Positions 52,223 through 61,838 of a stretch of DNA of 64,000 bases are shown one piece after another. Origin of the DNA: Piscinibacter sp047600445 (lineage in GTDB: Bacteria > Pseudomonadota > Gammaproteobacteria > Burkholderiales > Burkholderiaceae_C). A program made the translations under genes and the position numbers. The notes beneath the pieces are model-generated. The model was not told the DNA's origin, searched no databases, and worked only from the letters and a program-made list of their open reading frames with translations. How positions within the stretch are numbered: the stretch's first letter is position 1; each line of letters opens with the position of its first letter. The stretch lies in contig NZ_JASGKT010000002.1 of the NCBI RefSeq assembly GCF_047600445.1, positions 2,790,001 to 2,854,000 on the forward strand, written 5' to 3'.

Positions 52223-53136
52223 CACTGACTCCGGTGCCCGGCGTCGCCCAGCCCTTGTGGGACCGGGATCGCCGGTGGCACGGATTCCGGCGGTGCCTCG
52301 GGCGGACTGATGCCGCCAGCAGCCAGCATTTCTTCGATGGAGGGAATGATGCGCTCCAGCAGCTTGCTCTGGCGGAACAGGTCGCGGCAAGCCAGCCGCA
52401 CCGCTCGCTCAGGCTCGGAGGGCGAGCGGGCAGCGGTGCCGAATGCCAGCGGCACGACGGTCTCGAACTTGAACACATCCGCCACGTCGTAGACAAACGA
52501 CAGCGGCTTGCCGGTGTGGATGAAACCCACGGCCGGCGCATAGCCCGCGGCCAGCACGGCCGCTTCGGTAATGCCGTACAGGCAGGCAGTGGCGGCTGAC
52601 AAGCAGCGGTTGGGCACGTCGGCGGCATCCCATTCCTGCTGGTCGTAGTTGCGGGCCTTCCAGTTCACGCCATGCCGCTCGGCCAGCAGCTTGTAGCTCG
52701 CGCGCACACGCGCTCCTTCGATGCCGCGCAACTGCTCCACACTGCGACGCGCCGGCGCCGGCTCGCCGAAGCGCATCTCGTACATCTTGCGCACGACCTT
52801 CAGACGCAACTCATCGTCCAGCGCCAGCTTGGCCTGGTAGAGCAGGCGGTCGGCGCGCGCGCCGCCGGGCTGTCCGCTGGCATACAGCCGCACCCCGGAC
52901 TCGCCCACCCATACCAGCAGCGTGCCCACCAGCGAAGCCAGCCGCACAGCCGCGTGCGACACACGTGTGCCGGGCTCGAGCATGATGCAGGCCACCGAGC
53001 CCACCGGAATGTGCGTACGCACGCCAGTCTTGTCGATTAGAACGAAGGCACCATCCACCACGTCGATCTGCCCGTACTGGACGAAGACCATCGAGATGCG
53101 GTCCTTCATGGGCAGGGGCTTCAGTGGAGGCAACAT
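52222..53136 (-). CDS. cas1: CRISPR-associated Cas1 integrase (type I-E)
   Basis: 304 residues. The β-domain has DRISMVFVQYGQIDVVDGAFVL. Metal-binding residues of the helical domain are intact: Glu in LEPGTRVSH-type segment/central region, His in GFIHTGKPLSFVYDVADVFK and both Asp of YDVAD. It integrates new spacers at the leader. The ATG at 53136 (MLPPLKPLPMKDR) is chosen, 22 bp after the cas6e stop. The C terminus carries a Pro-rich tail (SPPEAPPESVPPAIPVP) of variable kind. Confidence 0.96.
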   Translation of the reverse strand: MLPPLKPLPMKDRISMVFVQYGQIDVVDGAFVLIDKTGVRTHIPVGSVACIMLEPGTRVSHAAVRLASLVGTLLVWVGESGVRLYASGQPGGARADRLLYQAKLALDDELRLKVVRKMYEMRFGEPAPARRSVEQLRGIEGARVRASYKLLAERHGVNWKARNYDQQEWDAADVPNRCLSAATACLYGITEAAVLAAGYAPAVGFIHTGKPLSFVYDVADVFKFETVVPLAFGTAARSPSEPERAVRLACRDLFRQSKLLERIIPSIEEMLAAGGISPPEAPPESVPPAIPVPQGLGDAGHRSQ

Positions 53137-53158
53137 GGGAACACGCGCCGTATGAAGC

Positions 53159-53854
53159 TCACTCCGACTGTCGCCGCACCAGCAGCAGCCCGCAACCCAT
53201 GCTCTTGGCACTGCCCACGCCGTTGAAAAGCGCTTGGCAGAAAGTCTGTGGATCGACGACGCGGAGCACGCCCCGGAAGTCCACGGTCGTGAAGCGCAAC
53301 GACCGGTCCTTACGCTCACGATGCTGCTGATAGGTCTCAACAATCAAGACGTCGCTCAACAGTTCGAAGCCCAGGACTGCACTGCGACGTTGCAGCCAAT
53401 CGCTGCAACTGCGCTGGATCAACTCATGCAAGTCGGGTCGCTCGCTGCCATTCCAATCGGCCCATCGCTGCAATCCTTGCTGGGCGAGCAATTGCGTCTT
53501 GGCGTCCATGACAACGTCGTGACGCTTGGACTTGCCATCGCGCCCGTGCCGCACGGTGGGGTTGGCCCGCAGTTCGAAGCTCAGCAGGTCTCCGGCCCGT
53601 AACTCTGGCTCGTAGTCACGGCAATGCAAGGCCCAGGCATCGTCTAGCGCAACCGGAGGTCGATGCGAAACCATGTAATAGCGCAGCAGCCCATCCGACG
53701 TCTCATGGCGGCGAAACAGGAAATCGCGCGGCATGCCCGCGGCTGCGGGGAACCAGCGCCACAACCATTGATGGTCGGCATAAGGACCGTTGGCTCGTTG
53801 CCGCGCCGCTTCGCGCTCACGCCCCTCGGCAGGCGCGATCATGCTGAAGTACAT
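53159..53854 (-). CDS. cas6e: Cas6e crRNA endoribonuclease
   Basis: 231 residues. It starts MYFSMIAPAE and contains HQWLWRWFPA, whose His is the equivalent of the catalytic His near residue 20-30 in Cas6e, PRDFLFRRHE, and near the end VDFRGVLRVVDPQTFCQALFNGVGSAKSMGCGLLLV, the glycine-rich loop of RAMP proteins. It cuts the repeat hairpin to leave the AUGAACCG handle. Its ATG is 4 bp after the cas5 stop. Confidence 0.95.
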   Translation of the reverse strand: MYFSMIAPAEGREREAARQRANGPYADHQWLWRWFPAAAGMPRDFLFRRHETSDGLLRYYMVSHRPPVALDDAWALHCRDYEPELRAGDLLSFELRANPTVRHGRDGKSKRHDVVMDAKTQLLAQQGLQRWADWNGSERPDLHELIQRSCSDWLQRRSAVLGFELLSDVLIVETYQQHRERKDRSLRFTTVDFRGVLRVVDPQTFCQALFNGVGSAKSMGCGLLLVRRQSE

Positions 53855-53857
53855 GGC

Positions 53858-54640
53858 TCAGACCTCCGGCCCAGGCAACGGCTGCGATGCAGGCAACAAG
53901 GCCACCCGCTCGCTGCGGTCACCGAATTGCCAGCCGCTGCGCCGGATCAACCGATCCTTGCGTTGTACGCTTAGATCGGCCTCGACACCCGCCGAGATGT
54001 GCTCGTCGAAGGCCAGGCGTTGCAGGCCTGGAAGGTCTTCCAGCGGCACACGGCCGTGTGCGGCAGCCACGCGCTGCCGCGCGGCCTCACGCAAGCTCGC
54101 ATAAGTCTGCATGGCGGCCAACACCGATTCCGCGTTCACCACCTGCGGCCACAGCGGTGCGGCGGGAGGGCAACTCTTGCGACCGAGGTAGAGCACATAG
54201 CGGGGCTGGCGCAGCGCAGCAGCCAGTTCATCCAATTGGTGCGGCGCAGCTTCGCGGGCTTGCAACGCCACAAGCCAGATGCCGTTCTGCCGGTAGTCAC
54301 GGTTCGACAGGATGGTGCCCAGTTCGGGCCGAGGCACGGTCAGCTCTTGTCGACGTGTGGCTTGCGGACGCCCCTTCAGCGCCGCACGCGGCGGCACCTG
54401 CGCGGTGTGGTAGTCGCGCAGCAGGCTACCCTCGGCGAGCAGGGCCGTGGCAAAGCCATAACCTTCGCGCAACGCAGTGTGCGCTGCTTCGTCTTCCCGC
54501 TGCAGACCCAGCGCCGCGCCCAGCAGGCCGAGCAGCGCCGACTGCGAGGGCAATTCGGCCGTGCCGCGGAACTCGCCGACGGCTGGCTCGCCCCAGGCCG
54601 CGAACGGCCCCAACAACTGAAAGATCAGAAAGTCAGCCAT
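53858..54640 (-). CDS. cas5e: Cas5e Cascade subunit
   Basis: 260 residues. MADFLIFQLLGPFAAWGEPAVGEFRGT is the Cas5e start with the usual WGE, followed by PSQSALLGLLGAALGLQRED and, further, PRYVLYLGRKSCPP and RRSGWQFGDRSERVALLP. It caps the crRNA 5' handle in Cascade. The ATG at 54640 fits the family length; it is 4 bp beyond the cas7 stop, and longer in-frame starts would invade cas7. Confidence 0.95.
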   Translation of the reverse strand: MADFLIFQLLGPFAAWGEPAVGEFRGTAELPSQSALLGLLGAALGLQREDEAAHTALREGYGFATALLAEGSLLRDYHTAQVPPRAALKGRPQATRRQELTVPRPELGTILSNRDYRQNGIWLVALQAREAAPHQLDELAAALRQPRYVLYLGRKSCPPAAPLWPQVVNAESVLAAMQTYASLREAARQRVAAAHGRVPLEDLPGLQRLAFDEHISAGVEADLSVQRKDRLIRRSGWQFGDRSERVALLPASQPLPGPEV

Positions 54641-54644
54641 ACGC

Positions 54645-55706
54645 CTAGCCGCGCAGGAAACCAACCAGCCCGTCGAGCGAACCCTCGCCCTTTTCGACAT
54701 CGAGCATGTAGCGCGCGTCGGCACAGGCTCCGTAGACCTTGTCGAAGCTGTCGCGCCGCTTCTCCAGCGAAACGACCGCCTGCTCCAGCACGCCGAGTTC
54801 CCCCCAAGGCTTGACGGGCTTCAAGAACGCCTGGGCCAGCGAGCGCGGCTGTTGGTCTCCTTTCTCGGCCAGCACGTAGCTTGCGTAGGCGCGCGATCCG
54901 TAGCTGTTCTGCATACCTGTTGGCGACACCTGGGTGACAGCGCGCACCAGCGCTTCCAGCGCGCGGTCACGCAATGCGGCATCACCACCGAGGTTGGCCT
55001 GCAACAGTTCCAGGTCGATGCACAGGTAGAGATAGAACAAGCCGGCGCCGTAGCCGCGCTCGCCGATGTGCGCCGCCCCGGTCTCCTCGCGGGGGTTCAG
55101 GTCGTCGACGGCGCTGAAATAGTCGTCTTCGACGGCAGACCTGTGCACCGTGAACGCATGAGCGACTTGAACGGCTGCTTCGACGTTGAAAAGGGCGGCA
55201 TCGGCCAGCATGCGCCCGAACATCGCGATGTCTACTGCGTGTCGCGGCTGACTCAACAGCGCCAGCTCGTCCTCCGTCGGCTTGGTTTTGCGCTCGACAA
55301 GCGTCTTGCAAAGCGCCTCGACTGCCGCCACTTCTTCCGGACTGAAGTGAGCCAGTTGCTCGATCTCCAGATCGGCGTCCTTCTCGGTCTTCTTGTCGGA
55401 CTTGAGCTTGCCGAATTGCTTGGCAATCTCCTTGGCCCATTCACGAGCCTGCTTCTCGGCAATGCCACCGCGCTTCAGCGTTTCGAAAACCTGCCTACCC
55501 ATCAGCTTCGTGCGCGTGCCAAGGTGGCCGGCCAGCGCCGCTTCGAACCGCTCCGAACAGCGCCACGCCCGCTTGAGGCTTTGCGAAGAAATCCGCAACC
55601 GCAGCGCGTCACCCACCAAGGCCGTCTTGGGGCGGCCGGTGTCGTCGCGGTTCAGATTCGAGGGCGGATAGCTGGTCAGCAGGTGCAATTGGGCGAAGCG
55701 GCTCAT
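54645..55706 (-). CDS. cas7e: Cas7e (CasC/Cse4) Cascade backbone subunit
   Basis: 353 residues. FAQLHLLTSYPPSNLNRDDTGRPKTALVGDALRLRISSQSLKRAWR is the hallmark Cas7e opening; HRSAVEDDYFSAVDDL, GAAHIGERGYGAGLFYLYLCIDLELL and QNSYGSRAYASYVL follow. Six copies coat the crRNA spacer. It lies 33 bp downstream of cse2. Confidence 0.96.
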   Translation of the reverse strand: MSRFAQLHLLTSYPPSNLNRDDTGRPKTALVGDALRLRISSQSLKRAWRCSERFEAALAGHLGTRTKLMGRQVFETLKRGGIAEKQAREWAKEIAKQFGKLKSDKKTEKDADLEIEQLAHFSPEEVAAVEALCKTLVERKTKPTEDELALLSQPRHAVDIAMFGRMLADAALFNVEAAVQVAHAFTVHRSAVEDDYFSAVDDLNPREETGAAHIGERGYGAGLFYLYLCIDLELLQANLGGDAALRDRALEALVRAVTQVSPTGMQNSYGSRAYASYVLAEKGDQQPRSLAQAFLKPVKPWGELGVLEQAVVSLEKRRDSFDKVYGACADARYMLDVEKGEGSLDGLVGFLRG

Positions 55707-55739
55707 GGTTGTTCCTCTGTAGCGATGGTGTCGAAGTGC

Positions 55740-56270
55740 TCAGGTCTTGTCGGTCCAGCGATAGGCATAGGCCCAGCGCTTGCGGGTCTCGTCGCCCCAG
55801 CCAAAGACGTCAGTGGCCAGGGCCTCGGGGTCGGTCTTGTGGCCGATCAGCGGCAGAAGTCGGCGCAAGCCGCTGAACAGCGCCTCGATATCGGGCGCGT
55901 CCAGCAGCCGGGCAAAGCGCAACTCGCTGACAAGGTTCCGGTCGCTTCCCTCGGGGCGCTGGCTCATGGCGTGGGGCAGGCTCAAATCGCTGCGCGCCGT
56001 CACATGGGCAGCCAGGCCGACCACGGCAGCCAACCGCTCCTGCTGCCAAGGCACCCATTCGGCACCAGGGTGGGCCGCAGCCAACTCACGGTAGATACGC
56101 TGGTAGGCCGGCGCGCAGGCCACGGCCGTCAGGTCGTGCGCGCGGCGCAGCGCAGCGCGGTCAGCGCGGACCGTGCCATCGGCTTTCTCGTCTTGCAGCC
56201 TCGACCACCAGACCATGAAGCGGGCCTTGACCGGGCCGGGCAAGGCATAGCGGGAAATGGCGTTCGTCAT
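55740..56270 (-). CDS. cse2: Cse2 (CasB) Cascade small subunit
   Basis: 176 residues. Helical, with FMVWWSRLQDEKADGTVRADRAALRRAHD and RNLVSELRFARLLDAPDIEALFSGLRRLLPLI, typical of CasB. Two copies stabilise the non-target strand in the R-loop. The ATG at 56270 follows AGGAGAG by about 8 bp, which fixes the start; the longer frame upstream would run over the intergenic sequence. Confidence 0.93.
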   Translation of the reverse strand: MTNAISRYALPGPVKARFMVWWSRLQDEKADGTVRADRAALRRAHDLTAVACAPAYQRIYRELAAAHPGAEWVPWQQERLAAVVGLAAHVTARSDLSLPHAMSQRPEGSDRNLVSELRFARLLDAPDIEALFSGLRRLLPLIGHKTDPEALATDVFGWGDETRKRWAYAYRWTDKT

Positions 56271-56305
56271 CGCGGTGACTCTCCTGTGCAGAGCTTGTCG
56301 TGTAA

Positions 56306-57910
56306 TCAGTTCGCCTTGGCCCTTACCGGCTCCGGCAGGCACAGGGCAGCACGCAGTTTGGGGCCATCCAGGCTGCGCTGCAGGTAGCGTCGAGCTTCAG
56401 ATGCACGAGCAGGGTGTTGCCTCTCGATGGCACCGCTTCCCACCAAGTCCCGATCAAAAATCGCTAGTGCGGCTTGGCGCAACGAGAGCCGCCAGGATTC
56501 GGCGGAAGCCAACGGATCGGTGATTTCGGCGCCATTGCGCAGCGCGTGGATGCGTTCACGCAACCGTTGATAGAACGCTGCCTCAGTGCGGTTCCAGAAC
56601 GCAGCGTCGACGAACCCAAGATCACCGCGTGGGTCGGCGCCGAACCAGGCATTCTTGACCGCAGTGCGCAACACGCCAACAGCGAACTCTGCACCGCTCA
56701 GCCAACTGCCGACCTCCTCGCGCAATGCCTTGTGCTCAGACACACTGCAATCGCCGAGTTCGTAGAGAGGCACAGTCGACTCGTACCAGCAGCGAGGCTT
56801 CATGTTCTTCATGTCGTAGCCAAAGGCCCACAGCCTTACAGCAAGTCCCGACTGGCGCTCCCGCTGCTGGAACTGGCTCACGACAAGCGCGGGTTCGACG
56901 TGCTTTCTGTCGTTGTGCACGCCCAAGACCCAGGCCAGCCAATGACGATAGCCCAGGCCGCCCGGCTGGGGATGCAGCGGAAGCAAACCTTCTTTGCCTG
57001 CGTAGTAGGGCGACAGCGGGTGCCGCCATGCCCCCTCATAGTTCAAGCCGTGGTTGCGCGTCACATAGCACGAGATCAAAGCCCTCGACGGGTGGCCACA
57101 AAGATCGCAGTCACCGCTCTCAGGGGAGCCAAGCTCGAGCCGGATACGACGCGGCATCGCCCAGAAGACGTGGGCCGGATGAACTTGCAACGGCGTAGTA
57201 TTGCCCTCGCCCTTCTGCAGAGCACCCTGCGGAGCCAACCAGGGAAAGGTGCGGAATGGCGCGTCCATTCCGGACTCCGGAGGCGTGGACATGAAGGTCG
57301 ATTGCGCCCGCACGTTGAGCCAAAGTGTCTGCCAAAGACTGGCCGGTTGCCCGGGTCGCCCCGTGGCGACGAGCAGGGTCGTCAATGGCCCTCCACCGCG
57401 CAGGCCCGTGCGGTGACCGGCGCCGCCCGAGGGGGCATTGGTCTGCAACGTGAACAGCGCAAGCGCCGCGCAGTGCGAACACAGCGCCCTGACGCGCCCA
57501 CGCTTGACGAAATGGTCGCTGTTGTCCCGTATCGCGTTTTCACCTGGTGCGTCGATCAACAAGTTGGCGACGCTCAACGGCTCACCGTCGCTGCTGCGCA
57601 GTTCCAGATCCTGCATGAAGCGTGGGCCGTCGCCGTCGAATTCGAAAGCAATTTGATGCGGGCTGAACCACTCGGTCAGCGCAACCTCGTCGGGAGGGCT
57701 TTGCAGCCATCGGCGCCACGCCGACACGTCGGCTGCCGGCGTGCAGGTCTGCAGCAGGCCGATGGCGAACTGGGCCAGCGCACCGTTGAAGTCGGGCCGA
57801 CAGGCATCGAAGGCCACGAGATCAGGGTCGGTGAGTTGCGTGGGGGCAATCCAATCCGACCGTCCATCGCGACGGCGCACTGGAAGCCAGGGCTCAGACA
57901 GAAGATTCAT
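56306..57910 (-). CDS. cas8e: Cas8e (CasA/Cse1) Cascade large subunit
   Basis: 534 residues. MNLLSEPWLPVRRRDGRSDWIAPTQLTD is the classical Cse1 start; HQIAFEFDGDGPRFMQDLE, CSHCAALALFTLQ with CDLCGHPSRALISC (zinc-like cysteines), and FWAMPRRIRLE follow. It recognises the PAM and recruits Cas3. ATG 57910 matches the family start and has AGAGG upstream; in-frame starts at 57934 and 58006 lie within the promoter region. Confidence 0.95.
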   Translation of the reverse strand: MNLLSEPWLPVRRRDGRSDWIAPTQLTDPDLVAFDACRPDFNGALAQFAIGLLQTCTPAADVSAWRRWLQSPPDEVALTEWFSPHQIAFEFDGDGPRFMQDLELRSSDGEPLSVANLLIDAPGENAIRDNSDHFVKRGRVRALCSHCAALALFTLQTNAPSGGAGHRTGLRGGGPLTTLLVATGRPGQPASLWQTLWLNVRAQSTFMSTPPESGMDAPFRTFPWLAPQGALQKGEGNTTPLQVHPAHVFWAMPRRIRLELGSPESGDCDLCGHPSRALISCYVTRNHGLNYEGAWRHPLSPYYAGKEGLLPLHPQPGGLGYRHWLAWVLGVHNDRKHVEPALVVSQFQQRERQSGLAVRLWAFGYDMKNMKPRCWYESTVPLYELGDCSVSEHKALREEVGSWLSGAEFAVGVLRTAVKNAWFGADPRGDLGFVDAAFWNRTEAAFYQRLRERIHALRNGAEITDPLASAESWRLSLRQAALAIFDRDLVGSGAIERQHPARASEARRYLQRSLDGPKLRAALCLPEPVRAKAN

Positions 57911-58063
57911 CGCCAACCTCTTCAAGTGCTCCATGAAGTGCGTCAATGATAAACACAAGAGAGAAGTCCGACTATGAAAATTTCTTCGTTTCGCCTCTTG
58001 TGCCACACTTTGAATCGTTCTTCCTGATCAGGAAGATGAACCAAGAGAGGTCCGACTCGGCAC
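57911..58063 (-). promoter_or_regulatory. probable promoter region of the Cascade-cas1-cas2 operon
   Basis: 153 bp between cas3 and cas8e, distinctly A/T-richer than the genes. It holds a perfect 18-bp palindrome TCTTCCTGATCAGGAAGA (58019-58036) and two near-identical direct repeats around AGAGAAGTCCGACT (57960-57973) and AGAGAGGTCCGACT (58044-58057). These look like regulator sites; promoter boxes are not certain. Confidence 0.55.
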
Positions 58064-60881
58064 TCAATTGGCTGCTTGTTCCCCACCATCGGCGTGGGGC
58101 CTACCGCCGGGGGTTTCGACTCCCGGCGCTCTTTGCGGCACCAGCCCTTCTGCCGCGCTGTAGGTCCACCACGCCGGATCCGACAGACCCTGCGCCGACA
58201 GACCCCATGCCATCCCTTGATGGATGTCATCTACTCGATCGAGCGCAAAAAGGATCGCCCCCTTGCCTGCGCCGGACAACAAGGCGAGTGTTTGCTGGAG
58301 AACCGCAACCCGAGCTGGATCTGCCGGCACGCCAGCCTCGGCAATCAGTCGCCTCGCCACGCGCACGGTGCTGTAAGCCCAGGCATGGCGCGGCTTGTCG
58401 TCGCGCCACGGGCGCAGGTGGTTGCCATCCCATCGCGCCAGCAGCACCTCGATGGTCTCTTCGCCCAGCCGTGACGGCGCGGCCGTATCAGCCGCCCAAT
58501 CCAACCCCTGACGCTGATAGCCCTCCGGCAGCTTGACGCTGTTCATCACAGCCTGCGATGCGTCTGCGTAGGCCTTGCCTTGAGCGTCCCCGGCGCTGCG
58601 CTGCAAGCCGGGGGGCGAGTCCACATCGGCTGCTTCGCCGAACACAGCCTCGATCAAGGCTCGGGCATCTTCGGGCATGCGCAACTCGCCGGACTGCAAT
58701 GCACGGGCACTGAGCCAGAGTGCGGCATGGTTGGCATAGACCTTGGACGACTTCGGTAGCACCTGCCGGTACCAGTCCGGAGCAGGCTCTTCGGTCCAGG
58801 CCGGGCCGAAGATCCACAAGACCGGTTCGCCACGACCATCCTGTTCGCCATGAGGGAGCCGCTCACCCTGCGCATCGCGAACATGCCGATGCAATCGGCC
58901 AAGACGCTGAATCAGACGGTCGATCGGCGCAAGATCACTGACCACCAGATCGAAATCGACATCCAACGACTGCTCTGCTACCTGTGTTGCGATCAGCAAG
59001 CGACCCTGCCGCTGCTGCGGGCCGCTGTCGGGGCCGAATGCGGCCAACACACGCTCCTCAATATCCAGTCGGTCGCCGAGTGCGAATCGCGCATGGAAAA
59101 GCATGATCCGCTCGACCGGCCAGTGCGTGGCCATCGTGGCCCGGGCATTCAGTGCATCGGTCACGGTGTTGCGGATCCAGGCCACGCAGCGGCCGGCCCG
59201 CAGCGCCGCAACGATGCTTTCGATCACCTCATCTTGCTCGGCCAGGTAGCGCACGACAACGCGACGGCGGACCTCCGGCCTGGTGGCAATGGCTGTTTCC
59301 GCGACCCGAGTCGCATGGCCGATGGCCCACGCACTGGCCAGCGGGAAACTGTCGACACTGAACGCCGGCGAATCCTCTTGCCCGCACCCCTGCGCGAACG
59401 CTCGCACCAGCGAGGTCTTCATGCGCCGACTCAGTGTGGCCGACAGCAGGATGGCACTGCCTCCAGCACGCGCATGGAAGCGCAGCAGAGTCTCGAGCGT
59501 GCGCTGCATGTAGGCATCGCAGGCGTGGACCTCGTCGACGATCAGCACCTTGCGGGCCAACCCCAGCAGGCGCAGGCATTGGTGCTTGCTCTGCAATGCG
59601 CCGAGAAGGGCCTGGTCGATGGTGCCGATGCCGGCCGGCGACAGTAGCGCCCGCTTGTTGTGGTCGGCCAGCCAACGCTGACAGCGGCGCGTGGCCGTGT
59701 CGTCCTGCTGTGAGGCATCGCCTTCGTCGGGACCGGCCTCGACGATCGAGGCCGCAAAGTCGTCAACCAGATTTCGTCCCGCATGAGCCAGCACCAGACT
59801 GGCTTGGCCAGCGAACAGCCGCTGGTAGAAACGAGCCAACCGCCCATACATGGCATTGGCTGTCGCCATCGTCGGTAGGCCGATGAAGAAACCTTCGGCA
59901 TGGCCAGCAGCCATCAGGCGGTGCGCAAGCATCAACGCTGCCTCGGTCTTGCCGGCGCCGGTCACGTCTTCGAGCAGGTGGATCTGCGGGCCGGGCGCCA
60001 ATTCCACCGAGGCGGCCCAGGCCTGCAGGTGGAGAGGGCTTGACGATGTGCGGGAACAACTCGGCGAAGCCGAGCGCGCGCTGCCGCGGTATTGGCAACA
60101 CGCCCGAGTGCTGCAGGGCCGATTCGGCACGTTGCAGGGCCAGCGGCCAATAGTCGTCCAGCGTGGCGGTCGGCTGGTCGTGGTACTGGAAGATCTCGGC
60201 GTTGGAGCCTATCCAGTCGGCCAACACCGCCAGGCCGGCAACCCACCATGACAAAACCCGGCTCACACGCCCGAAGCGCGCCCCAGTAGACATGGGCAGC
60301 GCCGTCGCCGTCGGGCTCAGCAGCAGGTGCCGCGCTGCGGCGACAAACTCCAGAGCGGCCTGGCGATCGCGCGGTCGGAAGTGCCGGCTCAGCAACGGAA
60401 CGTGGCTGAGCGGCGGTTGGCCGTGGTGGCCCATGACGGCCTGCGCCCAGAAAGCGAGCCCTTCTTCGAGACTCTCATCATCGCCCTGGAACCACGACTC
60501 CGAGAAAGCCAGGGACCGGATCTCGTCGACCCAGAACTGATGACCCAGGCTGTCGTGCCGCACATCGGGCAGGCCTTGGTGAGCCGGCAGTGAGCCCTGG
60601 AGTTGTTCGATCAGATCGAGCCGTTGCGCCTGAAAGCTCAGCGAGAACTTGCCGAGGTCATGCAATGCCAGCCAGAACACGAGCCAGTTGCGAACAGCCT
60701 CCGGATCATCGGCACACCCCAATTCGGCGGCAAACCAACTGAGCAGGGGTCGGTTGCGGCTCAGGAAAACGCTGGCCACGGCCGCCACATCGAGGCTGTG
60801 AAAGGGCAGCAAATGAAATGCCGGCCCGCCGCCGATCGGTCGGGCTTTGCCCCAGTACTCGAAGAAGGTTCGCGGATTCAT
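58064..60881 (-). pseudogene. cas3: cas3 (HD nuclease-helicase) with a single-base frameshift between its two domains
   Basis: The first part reads from ATG 60881 with the HD nuclease motifs: LPFHSLDVAAVA, ALHDLGKFS and GHHGQPP. At FPHIVKPSP the frame breaks. One base off, LQAWAASVELAPGPQIHLLEDVTGAGKTEAAL continues with DEVHACDAYM, LLSATLS, LIATQVAEQSLDVDFD and LIQRLGRLHRH, through to TGA 58064. A surplus T near 60030 (CCTCTCCACCTG for CCTCTCCCCTG on the coding strand) restores an intact protein of about 938 residues. Without correction the HD piece is followed by about 90 wrong residues, and the helicase has no good start. Function may be lost or this may be a sequence error. Confidence 0.92.
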
Positions 60882-60923
60882 GCGACGATCTTCAACCTCT
60901 ATTGGCTCACCAGGTGAGCCACC

Positions 60924-61838
60924 CTACCCCCGCCGCAACCCCAGCCACATCACCGTCCCCACGACGATCAACCCGCCGGCCACCTGCGAGGCCGCGATGG
61001 TCTGGCCGAGAACCGCCCAGGCCAGCGCCAGCGCGAAGATCGGCTCGACGTTCATGATCGCCGAGTTGCCCACCACGCCCAGGCGCGGCAGCACGGTGAA
61101 CATGATGGTGAAGCCGGTGCCGTACAGCAGCGTCAGGCCGGCCAGGCCCCACCAGCCCACGCCGTCGCCGGGCAGGTGGAAGCCGCCCTGCACCGCCACG
61201 CCCACCAGCGCCAGCAGCGCCACCTGGCCCATCGTCGCCACGGTGCGCACGCGGCCGTCGAGGCCGCCGGCCTCGTGCTGCGTCAGCACCAGCGCGAGGC
61301 CGAACACCGCCGCCGCGGCCAGCGCGAAGGCCACGCCGGTGCCGATGCGGCTCCACTGCCCGGCCGCGCCCAGGCCGGAGGCGGCGCCGAACACGTCGAG
61401 CGCCAGCGCCAGGCCGACCAGCATCACCGGCATCGCCAGCAGCACGCGGCGCTCCGGGCGGTGCGCGTAGACCAGGCGCGCCGCGAGCGCCGTCCACAGC
61501 GGGTAGGTGTTGAAGGCCAGCAGCGCCAGCGCCACCGGCAGCCGCGCCACGGCCGAATACAGGCACAGGCTCTGCACCGCGATCAGCGCGCCGATGGCCG
61601 GCAGCGCGCGGCGGTGCCGAGCGGTCAGCGCCAGCGGCACGCGCTGCGCGGCGATCAGCGCGCCCACCACCAGCGCGGTGGCGGCGCTGCGGAACACCAC
61701 CGCGGTGGCGACGTCGGCGCCGTGGTTGAAGGCGATGCGCGCGGCGACGTGGTTCGCGCCCATCAGCAGCGCGATCAGCAGCAGCGTGAGGAAGGCCGCG
61801 GTCGACAGCGCCGGGGAGGGTTCGCCGGAAAGCTTCAT
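60924..61838 (-). CDS. EamA/DMT-family transporter
   Basis: 304 residues with ten hydrophobic segments and the two-fold EamA repeat: first half LLMGANHVAARIAFNHG…LARLPVALALLAFNTYPLWTAL-like, second half GTGFTIMFTVLPRLGVVGNSAIMNVEPIFALALAWAVLGQ. Typical drug/metabolite exporter; substrate unknown. Its ATG overlaps the stop of the FUSC-type gene (ATGA), so the two are cotranscribed. It ends 42 bp from the start of cas3, same strand. Confidence 0.9.
   Translation of the reverse strand: MKLSGEPSPALSTAAFLTLLLIALLMGANHVAARIAFNHGADVATAVVFRSAATALVVGALIAAQRVPLALTARHRRALPAIGALIAVQSLCLYSAVARLPVALALLAFNTYPLWTALAARLVYAHRPERRVLLAMPVMLVGLALALDVFGAASGLGAAGQWSRIGTGVAFALAAAAVFGLALVLTQHEAGGLDGRVRTVATMGQVALLALVGVAVQGGFHLPGDGVGWWGLAGLTLLYGTGFTIMFTVLPRLGVVGNSAIMNVEPIFALALAWAVLGQTIAASQVAGGLIVVGTVMWLGLRRG

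Noticed and set aside
60020..60045. Programmed frameshift in cas3
   Set aside because: No slippery heptamer or T/A run at the shift, and cas3 is not known to use frameshifting.
59763..60881. cas3 as naturally split Cas3'' and Cas3' proteins
   Set aside because: The helicase frame has no ribosome site or good start, the two frames overlap, and removing one base restores a normal type I-E Cas3; a mutation or sequence error is simpler.
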